Shown: positions 35,291 to 43,973, counted from the first letter of the stretch. The stretch is DNA of 64,000 nucleotides from Chlorobium sp. (GCA_028277485.1 JANQGE010000037.1:3254-67253), one strand, 5' to 3'. Program-made: numbers and translations. Notes: generated from the letters alone by a model not told the origin.

Positions 35291-35376
35291 AGGCACCTCT
35301 ATTGATTTGTTGCGCGACCCGAATACTTTGTTGGGTGGATAGAGAAGGTCGTTCACGACAATTAATAGAGATGCCC
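35291..35376 (+). repeat. GGGCACCTC repeat, first of a tandem pair
   Basis: An 86-base short-class copy with a type-A core (TTTGTTGCGCGACCCGAATA, then TTTGTTGGGTGGATAG) ending in AATTAATAGAGATGCCC. Its last base region merges with the start of the next copy at 35376, so the two may share a terminus. Confidence 0.9.
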
Positions 35377-35446
35377 TTTATTTATTCCGCGTTTCAATTG
35401 CTTCGTTGAGCGGATAGGAGAGAGACCGTTCATGGCGAGGTGCCCT
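35376..35446 (+). repeat. GGGCACCTC repeat, second of a tandem pair
   Basis: A roughly 71-base copy of type B (TTTATTTATTCCGCG, TTCAATTGCTTCGTTGAGCG) ending in GGCGAGGTGCCC. Its own left terminus is missing or shared with the preceding copy. Its right end overlaps the folD stop codon: read on the minus strand, the TAG stop ends on the first G of GGGCACC. Confidence 0.88.
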
Positions 35447-36344
35447 AAAGGGTATCCTGAAGATTGTGCGCTCTCATGAATGACTGCAGCGTATTTTTCA
35501 GCAGCATGGCAATCGTCATCGGGCCGACGCCGCCTGGTACCGGAGTAATTGCTGAAGCGGTTTGAGAAACATTATCGTAGTCCACGTCTCCGGCCAGCCG
35601 GTATCCCGATTTGCGGGAGGCATCTTCAACGCGGTTCATGCCGACGTCGATAACTACGGCTCCGGGCTTGACCATGTCCTTTGTGATGAGATTTGCCTGC
35701 CCGATGGCGACAATAAGTATATCGGCTTGTCTGGTGAGTTCAGGCATGTTGCGTGTCGCCGAGTGGCAGACCGTGACTGTGCAGTTTGTTTCCTTGAGTT
35801 TTTGCAGCATAAGATTGGCCATCGGCTTCCCGACAATGTTGCTGCGCCCGACAACCACGCAGTGTTTTCCTTTTGTCTCGATGGCGTGCCTGGAGAGGAG
35901 TTCGAGAATCCCGTAAGGTGTGCAGCTGAGGAAACACCTGTCGAGATGCCCGAGCACCATCTGTCCGACGTTTTCGGGATGAAAGCCGTCGACATCCTTA
36001 AAAGGGGAGATCGCCATGGTGACCGCATATTCATCAATGTGTTTCGGAAGTGGCTGCTGTACGAGTATGCCGTGAACTTCCGGATTGTTGTTTAACTCCT
36101 CTATTCTGGCCAGGACTTCGGCTTGGGATATTTCTTCCGGAAGCTCGATGACCGTGGAGTTCATGCCGATCTCCCTGCAGCTTTTTGCCTTGTTTCGCAC
36201 GTAAACCTGTGATGCATGGTCTTCACCGATTATGATAACGGTAAGTCCAGGTACGGCATTTACGTTTTCCCTGCAGGCTTCTACGGTGGCTTGCAGTTCT
36301 TTTTTAATATCCGATGAAATCTGTTTTCCGTCGATGATTGTCAT
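35445..36344 (-). CDS. folD: Methylenetetrahydrofolate dehydrogenase/cyclohydrolase
   Basis: A 299-residue FolD, which interconverts 5,10-methylene-, methenyl- and 10-formyl-tetrahydrofolate. Key motifs are YVRNKAKSC with the catalytic Lys, VQQPLPKH, the signature VVVGRSNIVGKPMANLML for NADP binding, and the C-terminal PVPGGVGPMTIAMLL. The ATG complementary to 36342-36344 is the family start; 12 extra upstream codons have no support. Its stop codon is formed partly by the repeat copy at its 3' end. Confidence 0.95.
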   Translation of the reverse strand: MTIIDGKQISSDIKKELQATVEACRENVNAVPGLTVIIIGEDHASQVYVRNKAKSCREIGMNSTVIELPEEISQAEVLARIEELNNNPEVHGILVQQPLPKHIDEYAVTMAISPFKDVDGFHPENVGQMVLGHLDRCFLSCTPYGILELLSRHAIETKGKHCVVVGRSNIVGKPMANLMLQKLKETNCTVTVCHSATRNMPELTRQADILIVAIGQANLITKDMVKPGAVVIDVGMNRVEDASRKSGYRLAGDVDYDNVSQTASAITPVPGGVGPMTIAMLLKNTLQSFMRAHNLQDTL

Positions 36345-36474
36345 ATTGCTTGAGTTTCTGGTAATTTTGGTTGCTGGCACCCGGATCGGATGGGTGTTTG
36401 GAAGAAGATAACAGAAAAGAGTTGTGTTTGTGCCACAAGGACATGCAAAAAATGAAAATTCATAGGTCTATGTA

Positions 36475-36565
36475 GGGTACCTGTATTTGTCGCGCATTCT
36501 GTATGTGTCCACTGGTTACCTGTTCTGTTATTAAGGGCACCTTTATTAATTTGCAGCATGCCCGG
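36475..36565 (+). repeat. Two decayed left ends of the GGGCACCTC repeat
   Basis: GGGTACCTGTATTTGTCGCG at 36475 and GGGCACCTTTATTAATTTGC at 36535 both match the left terminus of the family, 60 bases apart and in the same direction. Neither has a recognisable right end. They fill much of the divergent gap between folD and the DUF3109 gene. Confidence 0.6.
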
Positions 36566-36602
36566 TTGGCAACAGGGACGGCGGTCATATAACGTTTTTT
36601 CC

Positions 36603-37154
36603 ATGATAGCGGTTGATGATGTCCTTATAGATGAACAGATCCCTGGCGCAATGTTTTGTTGTGACCTTGCGCTCTGTAAAGGTGCATGCTGTGTAGAAGG
36701 TGAGCTTGGAGCCCCTGTCATGAAAGAGGAGGCGGAACTGCTGCACGGGATTGTTTGTCAAGTGAAGCAATATCTGTCCGAGAAAACTGTCCGGTATATC
36801 AAGCGCTACGGCTGCCTGGAAATCTACCAGGGAGATTTCTATACCCGGACCATAAAGGGAAAGGAGTGTGTTTTTGCTTTTCGTCATGACGGAGTAACCC
36901 TTTGCGCAATTGAGGCTCAAAAACCGCTTTCATGCAGGTTGTTTCCGGTTCGGATTAAAAAAAAGTTTGGTTTGGATTATCTTGTTTATGAACGGTATGT
37001 GATGTGTCGTCAAGCAAGAAAAAATGGGGCCGAAAAAAAGATGCCTTTGATTGATTACGTGAGTGAAGCACTGATCGAACGTTACGGTTTGTCCTGGTAC
37101 AACCGGTTGAGAGATTTATTAGCGAATTCTCCCATGAACTATGCCAGACATTAA
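36603..37154 (+). CDS. DUF3109-family cysteine-rich protein
   Basis: A 183-residue protein of the DUF3109 group, related to YkgJ-type metal-chelating proteins. The Cys cluster CCDLALCKGACCVEG lies near residues 19-32, with later Cys residues in GKECVF, TLCAIE and LSCRLFPVR. A metal centre is likely; the function is unknown. The start at 36603 matches the family N-terminus (MIAVDDVLIDEQIPGAMF). The last 14 bases overlap rpoN, so the pair is cotranslated. Confidence 0.87.
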   Translation: MIAVDDVLIDEQIPGAMFCCDLALCKGACCVEGELGAPVMKEEAELLHGIVCQVKQYLSEKTVRYIKRYGCLEIYQGDFYTRTIKGKECVFAFRHDGVTLCAIEAQKPLSCRLFPVRIKKKFGLDYLVYERYVMCRQARKNGAEKKMPLIDYVSEALIERYGLSWYNRLRDLLANSPMNYARH

Positions 37155-38592
37155 GCTTCAGCAGAGTCAGCGTGCTCAGTTGTCTTTCCAGCAAATTTTA
37201 TCCAGCCAGCTGCTCCAGTTGCCGTTGCTGCATCTTGAACAGCGGATCTATGATGAGTTGCAGGAAAATCCCATGCTCGAGCTGGTAGAGGAGAAGAGCG
37301 AATCGGTTGATGATTCCGGCGGAAAGAGCGATGAGGAACCGGATGAGGATATGTTTGGTTCCGTTGAGCGTTTTGAAGGCGAATTTGCCGTGACCGGTGA
37401 GACGGAAAAGGGAAAGAAGGATGATGCCGAGGGATTGCTGCAGTTTACCTTCGACAATCGCCCGAAGGAGAGTTTCATACAGGCCGTTCAGCAGGATTCA
37501 TGTGAGGAAAAATTGCTGAAAGACCTTTCTCTGCAGGAGGATATTGGAACAAGAGAACTGTTGATAGCATCTGAAATTCTCGGGAATCTGGATGATGACG
37601 GTTACCTGGAGGACGAGCTGGCGGTTGTTGTCGAAGGGCTTGAACGGAACGGTATGGAGGTTGAGAAAAGGGAAGTGAAAGCCGTCCTGAAAAAGATTTG
37701 CTATCTCGACCCTCCCGGCATAGCCGTTCGGGATCTTCAGGAAAGATTGCTGATCCAGCTCGAGATAAAGGCTGCCAAGAACAACTCAGGCGCTTATCAG
37801 CTCGCTTCAAGGATTCTTACAAATCATTACAGCGACTTTCTCAACAACCGGTACGAGCGTATACTCAAGCGGATGCAAATCCGGCCGGGTCAGCTCGAAT
37901 CGGCCATTGACATTATCGCTACACTTGATCCCCATCCGTTTGTTGCCGCTGGCAGCGGCGGCGAGTACATTGTTCCCGACTTTATCGTTACGTACGAAGG
38001 CGGACGCCTCACGGCAGTCCTGAATGACAGAAGCAAGATGTCGGTTCAAGTTTCCGAGGCGTATCAGGATGCGATGAAAAAAAGGGACGTTCCGGCAGAA
38101 GACCGGAAGTTTATGCGGCAAAAGCTGAACCGTGCAAAAGAATTTACCAGCGCAATTGCCATGCGTCGTAATACTCTCATAAAAGTGATAGAATCCCTGA
38201 TGAGTTTTCAATACGACTTTTTTGTTACAGGCCCGGAAAAACTCGTGCCGCTTGTCATGAAAGATGTCGCTGAAAAAACCGGTTTTGACCTTTCGACAAT
38301 CAGCAGGGCGGTAAACGGCAAATATGTCCAAACGAGGTTCGGTACTTATGAGCTCAAGTACTTTTTCAGCGGAAGTCTTCCAACCGAAGAAGGGGAAGGG
38401 CTTTCGACAAAGATCATTAAGCAATATATACAGGAACTGGTTGATGCTGAAGATTCCGCCAAGCCGCTTAACGATGACCGGCTTGCAGGAATGCTTGAGG
38501 AAAAAGGTATCAAGATTGCCAGGCGAACGGTTGCAAAATACCGCGAGCAAATGCAAATTCCTGTAGCAAGGTTAAGAAAAAAAATATTTTAA
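37141..38592 (+). CDS. rpoN: RNA polymerase sigma-54 factor
   Basis: A 483-residue sigma-54 factor. Region I is Gln- and Leu-rich (QSQRAQLSFQQILSSQLLQLP) and is followed by an acidic region II (residues about 55-95). The core-binding and helix-turn-helix domains follow (KTGFDLSTISRAVNGKYVQT). The C-terminal RpoN box is ARRTVAKYREQ. It controls promoters of the -24/-12 type and needs enhancer-binding ATPases, none of which are seen in this window. It overlaps the DUF3109 gene by 14 bases and precedes hslVU. Confidence 0.95.
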   Translation: MPDIKLQQSQRAQLSFQQILSSQLLQLPLLHLEQRIYDELQENPMLELVEEKSESVDDSGGKSDEEPDEDMFGSVERFEGEFAVTGETEKGKKDDAEGLLQFTFDNRPKESFIQAVQQDSCEEKLLKDLSLQEDIGTRELLIASEILGNLDDDGYLEDELAVVVEGLERNGMEVEKREVKAVLKKICYLDPPGIAVRDLQERLLIQLEIKAAKNNSGAYQLASRILTNHYSDFLNNRYERILKRMQIRPGQLESAIDIIATLDPHPFVAAGSGGEYIVPDFIVTYEGGRLTAVLNDRSKMSVQVSEAYQDAMKKRDVPAEDRKFMRQKLNRAKEFTSAIAMRRNTLIKVIESLMSFQYDFFVTGPEKLVPLVMKDVAEKTGFDLSTISRAVNGKYVQTRFGTYELKYFFSGSLPTEEGEGLSTKIIKQYIQELVDAEDSAKPLNDDRLAGMLEEKGIKIARRTVAKYREQMQIPVARLRKKIF

Positions 38593-38620
38593 TAAGCCCG
38601 GAGAAAGAGGATTTGTTGTG

Positions 38621-39169
38621 ATGGAGAAGTATGGAAAACTCGAACTGAGAGCAACAACCGTGCTCGGTGTAATAAGAAACGGTAAAGCCGCCCTGGGAAG
38701 CGACGGGCAGATGACGCTCGGTAATACGGTTATCAAGCAAAGTACAAGAAAGATACGCAGGTTGCACCAAGCCAACCTGATTACAGGATTCGCGGGAGCA
38801 ACGGCCGACGCGGTAACTCTTCTTGACCGTTTTGAGGAAAAGCTGCAGACATACGGCGGACTGCTGGAAAGAGCCGCGGTCGAACTCGCCAGAGATTGGC
38901 GTACCGACAAATATCTTCGGCGCCTGGAAGCCATGCTTGCCGTCGTAAGTCCTGAAAAAGCGCTTGTCATATCAGGCACAGGGGATGTTATCGAGCCGGA
39001 GGACGGGATTGTCGCAATCGGTAGCGGGAGTATGTACGCCCTTGCATCGGCCCGTTCGCTCATCAAGCATACCGGCCTTGAAGCGGCCGATATTGTCAGG
39101 GAGAGCCTGAAGATCGCCGCCGACATCTGTATTTACACCAATGATCATATTATACTCGAGGAAATTTAA
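38621..39169 (+). CDS. hslV: ATP-dependent protease proteolytic subunit HslV
   Basis: A 182-residue peptidase subunit of the HslUV (ClpQY) protease, related to proteasome beta subunits. The catalytic Thr is in RATTVLGVIRNGKAALGSDGQ. It lies at position 12 or 13, so about 11 residues must be removed to expose it; many HslV proteins have only Met in front. Other motifs are LITGFAGATADAVTLLDRFEEKL and GSGSMYALASAR. The ATG at 38621 follows a GTG one codon upstream that is an alternative start. hslU is 69 bases downstream. Confidence 0.94.
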   Translation: MEKYGKLELRATTVLGVIRNGKAALGSDGQMTLGNTVIKQSTRKIRRLHQANLITGFAGATADAVTLLDRFEEKLQTYGGLLERAAVELARDWRTDKYLRRLEAMLAVVSPEKALVISGTGDVIEPEDGIVAIGSGSMYALASARSLIKHTGLEAADIVRESLKIAADICIYTNDHIILEEI

Positions 39170-39238
39170 ACAACCAGCACGGGCGTAACCGTTTTGGGTC
39201 AGGGTAATCTTACTAACATATTTATATTACAATCGAAT

Positions 39239-40711
39239 ATGGCAGATCAGAATGAGTCAAAAGTTCTTGAACCGGATGAGAATAAAGCCGTGAACAAAAT
39301 CCTTATCAGCGACGAGTTTCTGACCCCTAACCAGATTGTCTCCCGGCTGGACAGATATATCATCGGTCAACAGGAGGCCAAGAAAGCGGTGGCCATTGCA
39401 CTCAGAAACCGTTTAAGGCGGCAGAATGTAAGTGATGACCTTCGCGATGAAATCATGCCTAACAACATTATTATGATCGGGCCTACGGGGGTTGGTAAAA
39501 CCGAGATTGCTCGCAGACTTGCAAAGCTGGCAAGAGCTCCTTTTGTCAAGGTTGAAGCGTCGAAATTTACTGAAGTCGGTTATGTCGGGCGGGACGTGGA
39601 GTCGATGATACGAGATCTGGCCGACCAGGCGGTCAGCATGGTAAGGAGTGAAAAATCCCAGGAGGTAAAGGAAAAGGCCGCGGCTCTTGCCGAAGAACGG
39701 CTGCTCGAAATTCTGCTGCCATCCGTGCCGGTCGGTTCCTATGAAAGGGAGGATGAAGAGGGGGTGAACGGGGTGGGCGAAGAAAAGCGCAACGCCGATC
39801 TTGAAGAGGCTGTCAACAGAAAGAGCAGGGAAAAGATGCTGGAAAGGCTGCGTTCGGGAAGGATGGAAGACCGGCAGATAGAGATGGAGATAAGCAGTGA
39901 TTCGCAAGGCGGAATGATGCAGATTTTCGGGCCTCTTGGACAGATGGAAGAGCTTGGAGGGATCATGCAGGATCTGATGAGCGGTCTTCCCAAAAAACGC
40001 AAGAAAAGAAGAGTTACAATTGCCGAGGCCAGGAAGATTCTGGAACAGGAAGAGGTGCAGAAACTCATCGATATGGACGCCGTCATCAAAGAAGCCGTGC
40101 AAAAGGTAGAGGAGTCCGGCATTGTGTTTATTGATGAGATCGATAAAATTGCCGCCCCGACAACCGGAGGCGGCGGCAAAGGCCCTGATGTAAGCCGCGA
40201 GGGTGTCCAGCGTGATCTGCTGCCTATTGTGGAAGGTTCCAACGTGGCCACGAAACATGGTATGGTGAGAACCGACCATGTTCTGTTCATTGCCTCGGGG
40301 GCATTCCATGTCGCCAAGCCCTCCGATCTGATTCCTGAGCTTCAGGGTCGTTTTCCGATCCGGGTCGAGTTGAAAAGCCTTACCGAAGAGGATTTCTACA
40401 AAATACTTACCCAGCCGAAAAATGCGCTGATCAAGCAATACAAAGCGCTGCTGCATACGGAAGGCGTGGAACTTGAGTTTACTGACGAGGCGATAAAAAA
40501 ACTTGCCGCAATAGCCGCGCAGGTTAATGAGGCTGTCGAGAATATTGGTGCCCGAAGGCTGCATACCATCATGACCAATCTTCTCGAGGAGCTGATGTTC
40601 AATATTCCGGAAAAATGCAGTGACGAGCAGATTGTGATCGACGAAGTTATGGTTGACGAAAAACTGAGCAAGATCATTACCGACAGGGATTTAAGTCAAT
40701 ACATTCTTTAA
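39239..40711 (+). CDS. hslU: ATP-dependent protease ATPase subunit HslU
   Basis: A 490-residue AAA+ unfoldase that feeds substrates to HslV. Landmarks are LDRYIIGQQEAKKAVAIALRNR, Walker A GPTGVGKTE (residues 81-89), the pore-loop segment VEASKFTEVGYVGRDVES and Walker B IVFIDEIDKIA. The intermediate domain covers about residues 130-270, and the sensor region is ELQGRFPIRVEL. The ATG at 39239 starts MADQNESK; a frame open to 39194 adds 15 residues without support. It probably shares a transcript with hslV and possibly aroQ. Confidence 0.95.
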   Translation: MADQNESKVLEPDENKAVNKILISDEFLTPNQIVSRLDRYIIGQQEAKKAVAIALRNRLRRQNVSDDLRDEIMPNNIIMIGPTGVGKTEIARRLAKLARAPFVKVEASKFTEVGYVGRDVESMIRDLADQAVSMVRSEKSQEVKEKAAALAEERLLEILLPSVPVGSYEREDEEGVNGVGEEKRNADLEEAVNRKSREKMLERLRSGRMEDRQIEMEISSDSQGGMMQIFGPLGQMEELGGIMQDLMSGLPKKRKKRRVTIAEARKILEQEEVQKLIDMDAVIKEAVQKVEESGIVFIDEIDKIAAPTTGGGGKGPDVSREGVQRDLLPIVEGSNVATKHGMVRTDHVLFIASGAFHVAKPSDLIPELQGRFPIRVELKSLTEEDFYKILTQPKNALIKQYKALLHTEGVELEFTDEAIKKLAAIAAQVNEAVENIGARRLHTIMTNLLEELMFNIPEKCSDEQIVIDEVMVDEKLSKIITDRDLSQYIL

Positions 40712-40829
40712 GGCGGCTTGAAAATGGACTTTCCGGGCGTCGGGAGTGGTATTCACGTCTGCAGCTGAAATTTATCAATCTCTGTCTTGGGTTTCTCCGT
40801 TTTTGCGGGGTTGCACGTAACGATGAGCC

Positions 40830-41276
40830 ATGGATAACATATCAATTCTTGTGTTGAATGGGCCGAATCTTTCAAGGCTCGGCAAGCGGGAGCCCGAAGT
40901 TTATGGCAGCCGCAGCCTTGATGATATCAACCGGGAGCTTGCGGCCTCATTTCCGGGGGTTTCTTTTGATTTTTTTCAGTCCGAAGAAGAGGGTGAACTG
41001 CTCGAGAAACTCTTTCATTGCGAAGACCATGGGGGTTACAGCGGGGTAGTGCTCAATGCAGGGGCGCTTACCCACTATTCCATTGCGTTGAGGGATGCCA
41101 TCAGCGCTGTCAGCATACCTGTCATAGAGGTTCATCTTTCCAATATTTATGCCCGTGAGGAATTTCGCCGGAAATCGGTTATTTCAGAGGTTTGCTGCGG
41201 CGTAGTCAGCGGGTTCGGAGCAAATAGCTACCATCTTGGAATAAACGGGCTTCTGGGTATGCTGGAGACGCCCTGA
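40830..41276 (+). CDS. aroQ: 3-dehydroquinate dehydratase, type II
   Basis: A 148-residue type II dehydroquinase of the shikimate pathway. It shows the conserved LVLNGPNLSRLGKREPEVYG at residues 7-26, with the catalytic Arg and Tyr. NAGALTHYSIALRDAI and EVHLSNIYAREEFRRKS follow, the latter holding the active-site His and Arg. The length fits the small dodecameric form. It is the last gene of a run on the plus strand after hslU. Confidence 0.95.
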   Translation: MDNISILVLNGPNLSRLGKREPEVYGSRSLDDINRELAASFPGVSFDFFQSEEEGELLEKLFHCEDHGGYSGVVLNAGALTHYSIALRDAISAVSIPVIEVHLSNIYAREEFRRKSVISEVCCGVVSGFGANSYHLGINGLLGMLETP

Positions 41277-41311
41277 ATGCGGTCTTTTTCAACATCTCCG
41301 ATCACAATGTA

Positions 41312-41421
41312 GGACACCTCGTCATGAGCGGTTCAAGTGCAAGGCAAACGGAGCGCAGAAACCCTCTCTTATCCGACCAACGAAGTAATCAGGGCGCGCA
41401 ACAAATTAAATAGAGGCGCCT
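41312..41421 (-). repeat. GGGCACCTC repeat, long copy, reverse orientation
   Basis: A 110-base copy. The left end is eroded (GGACACCTCGTCATGAGC) and the right end is good (AAATTAAATAGAGGCGCC). It keeps the inner segment GGCAAACGGAGCGCAGAAACC that short copies lack, and the reverse core TTATCCGACCAACGAAGTAA. Confidence 0.9.
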
Positions 41422-41558
41422 ATGAGAAAAATTTTTACATTATACTGAGTAGAGTTTTGTATATACAGCTGCACAGTGAACCGAAAGTGACGTATATGCA
41501 TAACTGTCAAAGGTGTATTCATTTGGCAGAGGTGCGGTTTAATTACTCAGGAGACCAA

Positions 41559-42167
41559 ATGAAAAGAAAACATCTGTTGAATGTGTTTTTTTTCAGCCTT
41601 GTTCTTTTTTCTTCTTTTCCTGCCTATGCAGGTTCTCCTTACGCAGGGCTTACTGTCGGTCTGGCGTATTTAAATGATTCAAGTCTCAAGGGTTCGAAAA
41701 GCGGCGATCTGAGCTACGACTACGGAGAAGCATACAGCTACGCGCACGGTTTTGATCTCGGATGCATAAGGCTTGAAGGGGAGGTCGGTTACCAGAAAAA
41801 TGATTTTGAAACATTCGAGCCAGGCAGGATAACCGCAGACGGCGATCTTTCGATTCTCTCTCTGCTCGCAAACGGCTACTATTATTACGAGATTCCCAAT
41901 AGTTTTATTGTGCCCATCGTCAGTGCGGGTATCGGTGCGGCCAATGTCGAATATGAGGACGACATTGACAAGTTCAGTGAAGATGACACCGTGCTTGCCT
42001 ATCAGATTAGTGCGGGTTTAGGCGTCAAGATTTCTCCTTCGGTGACCGTTAACGCCATGTATCGTTACTTTGCCACGCAGGATGCAAGTTTCCGTGAAGG
42101 TGACGAGAACCTCGAGCTCGATATTTCAAGTCACAATGTGTTGCTCGACCTGAAAGTCAACTTTTGA
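41559..42167 (+). CDS. Outer-membrane beta-barrel protein
   Basis: A 202-residue secreted protein. The ATG at 41559 follows CAGGAG and gives a signal peptide (LLNVFFFSLVLFSSFPAYA). The mature part alternates hydrophobic and polar residues in amphipathic strands (SPYAGLTVGLAYL, LDLGCIRLEGEVGYQ-type segments, VTVNAMYRYFATQD) and ends in LLDLKVNF, with the terminal Phe typical of OmpA/OmpX-like barrels. The likely place is the outer membrane; the function is unknown. A divergent repeat begins on the base after its TGA stop. Confidence 0.82.
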   Translation: MKRKHLLNVFFFSLVLFSSFPAYAGSPYAGLTVGLAYLNDSSLKGSKSGDLSYDYGEAYSYAHGFDLGCIRLEGEVGYQKNDFETFEPGRITADGDLSILSLLANGYYYYEIPNSFIVPIVSAGIGAANVEYEDDIDKFSEDDTVLAYQISAGLGVKISPSVTVNAMYRYFATQDASFREGDENLELDISSHNVLLDLKVNF

Positions 42168-42308
42168 GGGCACCTCTTCAAATGGCCCTTTTGCCCAATC
42201 TCTTTGTCGTGTTCACACTTCCGATGCTCACGTATTCAAACATACGCTGCGCTTCGGTTTGTAAACACTCCCCGATCTTGAGAAAAATTCCTCGTTTGTA
42301 AAGGTGCC
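42168..42308 (+). repeat. Divergent member of the GGGCACCTC family with a different interior
   Basis: The ends match the family (GGGCACCTCTTCAAA at the left, TTTGTAAAGGTGCC at the right) and form an inverted repeat. The interior of about 115 bases shows no clear resemblance to the A or B cores. It fills the whole gap between the outer-membrane barrel and TPR genes and abuts the stop codon of the first. Confidence 0.6.
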
Positions 42309-42312
42309 TTGT

Positions 42313-43275
42313 TTAGGCATCAATCTTTTTCGAGAGCTTTTTGATCAGGGCCTGTATGTTTTTCAGCCGGCGTTCGTCGCTCTTCATCAGAACCGGTTTG
42401 GTCAATGCTTCGTTGAGCACGTCCACCGCTTCGCGGTAACGCTTCATGTCCCGGTAAAGCAGGCCGAGCTCATGGTAGTGGCGGATGACGCGAGGGTTGA
42501 CCACAATGGCTTTTTTCAGCATTTTCTCCGCTTCTTCATGGCTTCCTTCAGGCAACGAGCCCAGAAACGTCTTGGCGAAGACTTTTTCCAGCCATCCCAT
42601 ATCGGCTATCTCTCGGTTGAATGATCCCAGTATAGATAATGCGACATCGTCCTCCGGATTGAGTTCAAGAGCCCGGTCAAGCTCTCTTTTTATACTGTTG
42701 GCCCGTTTTATTTTCTCTCTGGCTCCCGTATTGTCGGCAAGAACGCCGAGTGATGCCGCAAGCCAGGTATGTCCTTCGGCAATGCTATCGTCATGACTGG
42801 TAGATGTTTTGGCGAACTCTACGGCTTTTGCGAAGTACGGCTGCCGTTTCTCGGGGCTTTCGGGAGGCAACGCTTCCCCCATGCTTACGTAAAGACGGGC
42901 AAGCTTCCAGTTTACGGCGGCATTCTCCGGGGTTTTCTGCAAAACAGCCGTATAGAGAGAGTCGGCTTTCTCATAATCCATCGCGTAAAACGCTTCATCC
43001 CCCTTTCTCAAAACGTCATACAGGCCGGTGCCCGGTATGATGTGCTGTTGGGCCGAAGGGACGGCAGGTTTTTCCGAAGCCTTTGCGGCAAGTGTGACAG
43101 CCGGAAAAGATAAAGAGGAAACAGTGTGGCCGGGAGCCGATACCGGTTTTGGCGGTACAGCCGCCTGCAGGGAACGGATGTGCAGGCCGGCAAAAAGTTG
43201 CTGCCCTGAACCGTGGCCGCTCAAAAGATATGCTGTCAATAAAAGGGAAGCCGGGACAGCTTTTTTGTTGCCCAT
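42313..43275 (-). CDS. TPR-repeat exported protein
   Basis: A 320-residue protein with a short, imperfect N-terminal signal region (PASLLLTAYLLSGHGSG), then a low-complexity Pro/Ala/Ser linker to about residue 75. Tetratricopeptide repeats follow. Clear units are EAFYAMDYEKADSLYTAVLQKTPENAAVNWKLARLY, a middle unit ending in LELNPEDDVALSILGSFNREI and a last unit RYREAVDVLNEAL. TPRs mediate protein contacts. No partner is evident from its neighbours. Confidence 0.82.
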   Translation of the reverse strand: MGNKKAVPASLLLTAYLLSGHGSGQQLFAGLHIRSLQAAVPPKPVSAPGHTVSSLSFPAVTLAAKASEKPAVPSAQQHIIPGTGLYDVLRKGDEAFYAMDYEKADSLYTAVLQKTPENAAVNWKLARLYVSMGEALPPESPEKRQPYFAKAVEFAKTSTSHDDSIAEGHTWLAASLGVLADNTGAREKIKRANSIKRELDRALELNPEDDVALSILGSFNREIADMGWLEKVFAKTFLGSLPEGSHEEAEKMLKKAIVVNPRVIRHYHELGLLYRDMKRYREAVDVLNEALTKPVLMKSDERRLKNIQALIKKLSKKIDA

Positions 43276-43312
43276 AAAGGTTCCTTAAATGAATAATCCG
43301 GTAGCACCATCA

Positions 43313-43399
43313 GGGCACCTCTATGTATTCCGTGATTCGATGGTACCGTTGAACGGATAAGAAAGGGTTTCCGTTCATGACAATACGTAGAGGCGGCCA
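43313..43399 (+). repeat. GGGCACCTC repeat, short copy
   Basis: An 87-base copy (GGGCACCTCTATGTATTCCG to AATACGTAGAGGCGGCC) with a core close to type B. Here the inner segment is cleanly absent: GGTTTCCGTTCATGAC corresponds to the two flanks of that segment in the long copy at 59163. Confidence 0.9.
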
Positions 43400-43456
43400 T
43401 TAGTCGAAAATAACACAAACGGGGTGAAAATAAATGGCGGTGTTGTTCTTGGGGCT

Positions 43457-43957
43457 CTATCGGAACCAGATCGAACCAGGGTGTTTTTCATGGAGTTGTC
43501 TGTCCATGCCGAGCCAGTGTCCCGAAGGAAAGAGCATCATCAGAACCGAGAAGGCCATAAACGGAGGAAGGGTAAGATTGTAATATCCTCCCGCCGCGAA
43601 GTTCAACACCAGGAACAGTGCAAATGCAGCGTTTGCCCGGACAGCAAAACCGAAAACAAGCGATATACCGATAATGAGTTCCCCCACGGTGACAATCCAG
43701 GCGATCGGCATCGCCAGCGGAATGGCAAAGTGTTCAAGGTACGCAGCCTGAAAGGACGCAGGAGTAAGTTCGCCGAGTCTTTCGGTAAAATGGCCATGCA
43801 TAACATCTGTCCAGAGCCATCCTTTCACCAGCTTGTGCCAGAAGCCGTAAAGAAAAAATATCGCGAAAAGATATCTGCCGGCAAGAAAGAAGACTATGCC
43901 AAGAGTTTTAAAAGGATGTTTTTTCAAATACTCCGTACTCCACTCGAAATCAGTCAT
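43457..43957 (-). CDS. DoxX/DoxD-like membrane protein
   Basis: A 166-residue membrane protein with four helices resembling the DoxX family and the small subunit of thiosulfate:quinone oxidoreductase (DoxD). Typical phrases are GRYLFAIFFLYGFWHKLVKG, PIAWIVTVGELIIGISLVFG and RANAAFALFLVLNFAAGG. In a sulfur oxidiser a link to thiosulfate or quinone redox is attractive, but DoxX proteins have many roles and no DoxA partner is nearby. Confidence 0.75.
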   Translation of the reverse strand: MTDFEWSTEYLKKHPFKTLGIVFFLAGRYLFAIFFLYGFWHKLVKGWLWTDVMHGHFTERLGELTPASFQAAYLEHFAIPLAMPIAWIVTVGELIIGISLVFGFAVRANAAFALFLVLNFAAGGYYNLTLPPFMAFSVLMMLFPSGHWLGMDRQLHEKHPGSIWFR

Positions 43958-43973
43958 GACAAAAAAGGTAAGT

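Noticed and set aside
39413..40564. 383-codon open frame on the minus strand
   Set aside because: It lies entirely antisense to hslU, whose protein matches its family from end to end; the antisense product has no recognisable features.
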